NCBI RefSeq assembly: GCF_905475395.1
Contig: NC_058339.1
Span: 41,177,172-41,241,171 of the forward strand
Source of the DNA: Chrysoperla carnea
Taxonomy: Eukaryota > Arthropoda > Insecta > Neuroptera > Chrysopidae
DNA: 64,000 bases
Reading direction: 5' to 3'
Shown here: positions 63,756-64,000 of the stretch, in pieces
Position numbering within the stretch: the stretch's first letter is position 1
Layout of the letters: every line of letters begins with the position of its first letter
Program-made: the position numbers and the translations under genes
Notes under the pieces: model-generated
What the model saw: only the letters and a program-made list of their open reading frames with translations
What the model was told of the DNA's origin: nothing
Databases searched by the model: none

Positions 63756-64000
63756 TAAATAAATACATATTAACATATAACGCATACCTATACACCTGGA
63801 AGAGTTTGTTAAGAAACAAATTAAATATAAAATACAGATAATTTCTCTAATAACTAGCTTTTGTTCACATAAATAATATTGTCAATTAAATATGCTATCT
63901 CAAATGAAAATTGCGCATGTTATTTCTTTTGTACGTATAAAATCTATCATTTATTAATGATAAATTTATAGTTATAATAAACATTAGTATAAGTATAAAT

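Overview
The window is AT-rich animal nuclear DNA with short exons, GT-AG introns, A/T-ending codons and many short inverted-repeat transposons. The proteins (ILK, YEATS4, CNDP2, DPH3, POLR3G, TSSK, SLC25A35) and the repeat types suggest an insect. I cannot name the species. No operons, CRISPR arrays, intact tRNA or rRNA genes are visible. Gene models were assembled by eye from open frames, GT/AG sites, matching phases and remembered family sequences.

Layout. (1) 0-7.2 kb, plus strand: a pogo-like MITE, then YEATS4/GAS41 (four exons, complete) and a CFAP107-like ciliary microtubule inner protein (three exons). (2) 7.2-19.4 kb, minus strand: the C-terminal part of a TMEM201/Samp1-like inner nuclear membrane protein, an unrecognised 62-aa helical protein and a testis-specific serine kinase (TSSK-like, five exons). 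A 570-bp mariner-like MITE and a tRNA-derived SINE lie between them. (3) 21.7-34.6 kb, plus strand: four paralogous SLC25A35-like mitochondrial carriers in tandem. DPH3 and POLR3G sit on the minus strand between copies 3 and 4, and their reading frames are separated by one base. (4) 36-38.9 kb, minus strand: a complete CNDP2-type dipeptidase (477 aa). (5) 40-44.2 kb, plus strand: a complete integrin-linked pseudokinase ILK (448 aa) with two foldback elements in its introns. (6) 48.7-50 kb, plus strand: two coding exons that look like the disordered N-terminus of a transcription factor, possibly a nuclear receptor. The rest of that gene is not in the window. From 50 to 64 kb I see no convincing exon, only repeats, including two non-autonomous Helitrons in opposite orientations.

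Two functional themes can be suggested. CFAP107-like and TSSK both point to sperm or cilia. DPH3 (diphthamide and tRNA-modification electron carrier) and POLR3G (RNA polymerase III subunit) both belong to tRNA and translation biology and may share one transcript. No wholly new system was found. The strongest leads are the one-base DPH3/POLR3G junction, a POLR3G splice acceptor that seems to come from a dispersed repeat, and the recently expanded carrier array.
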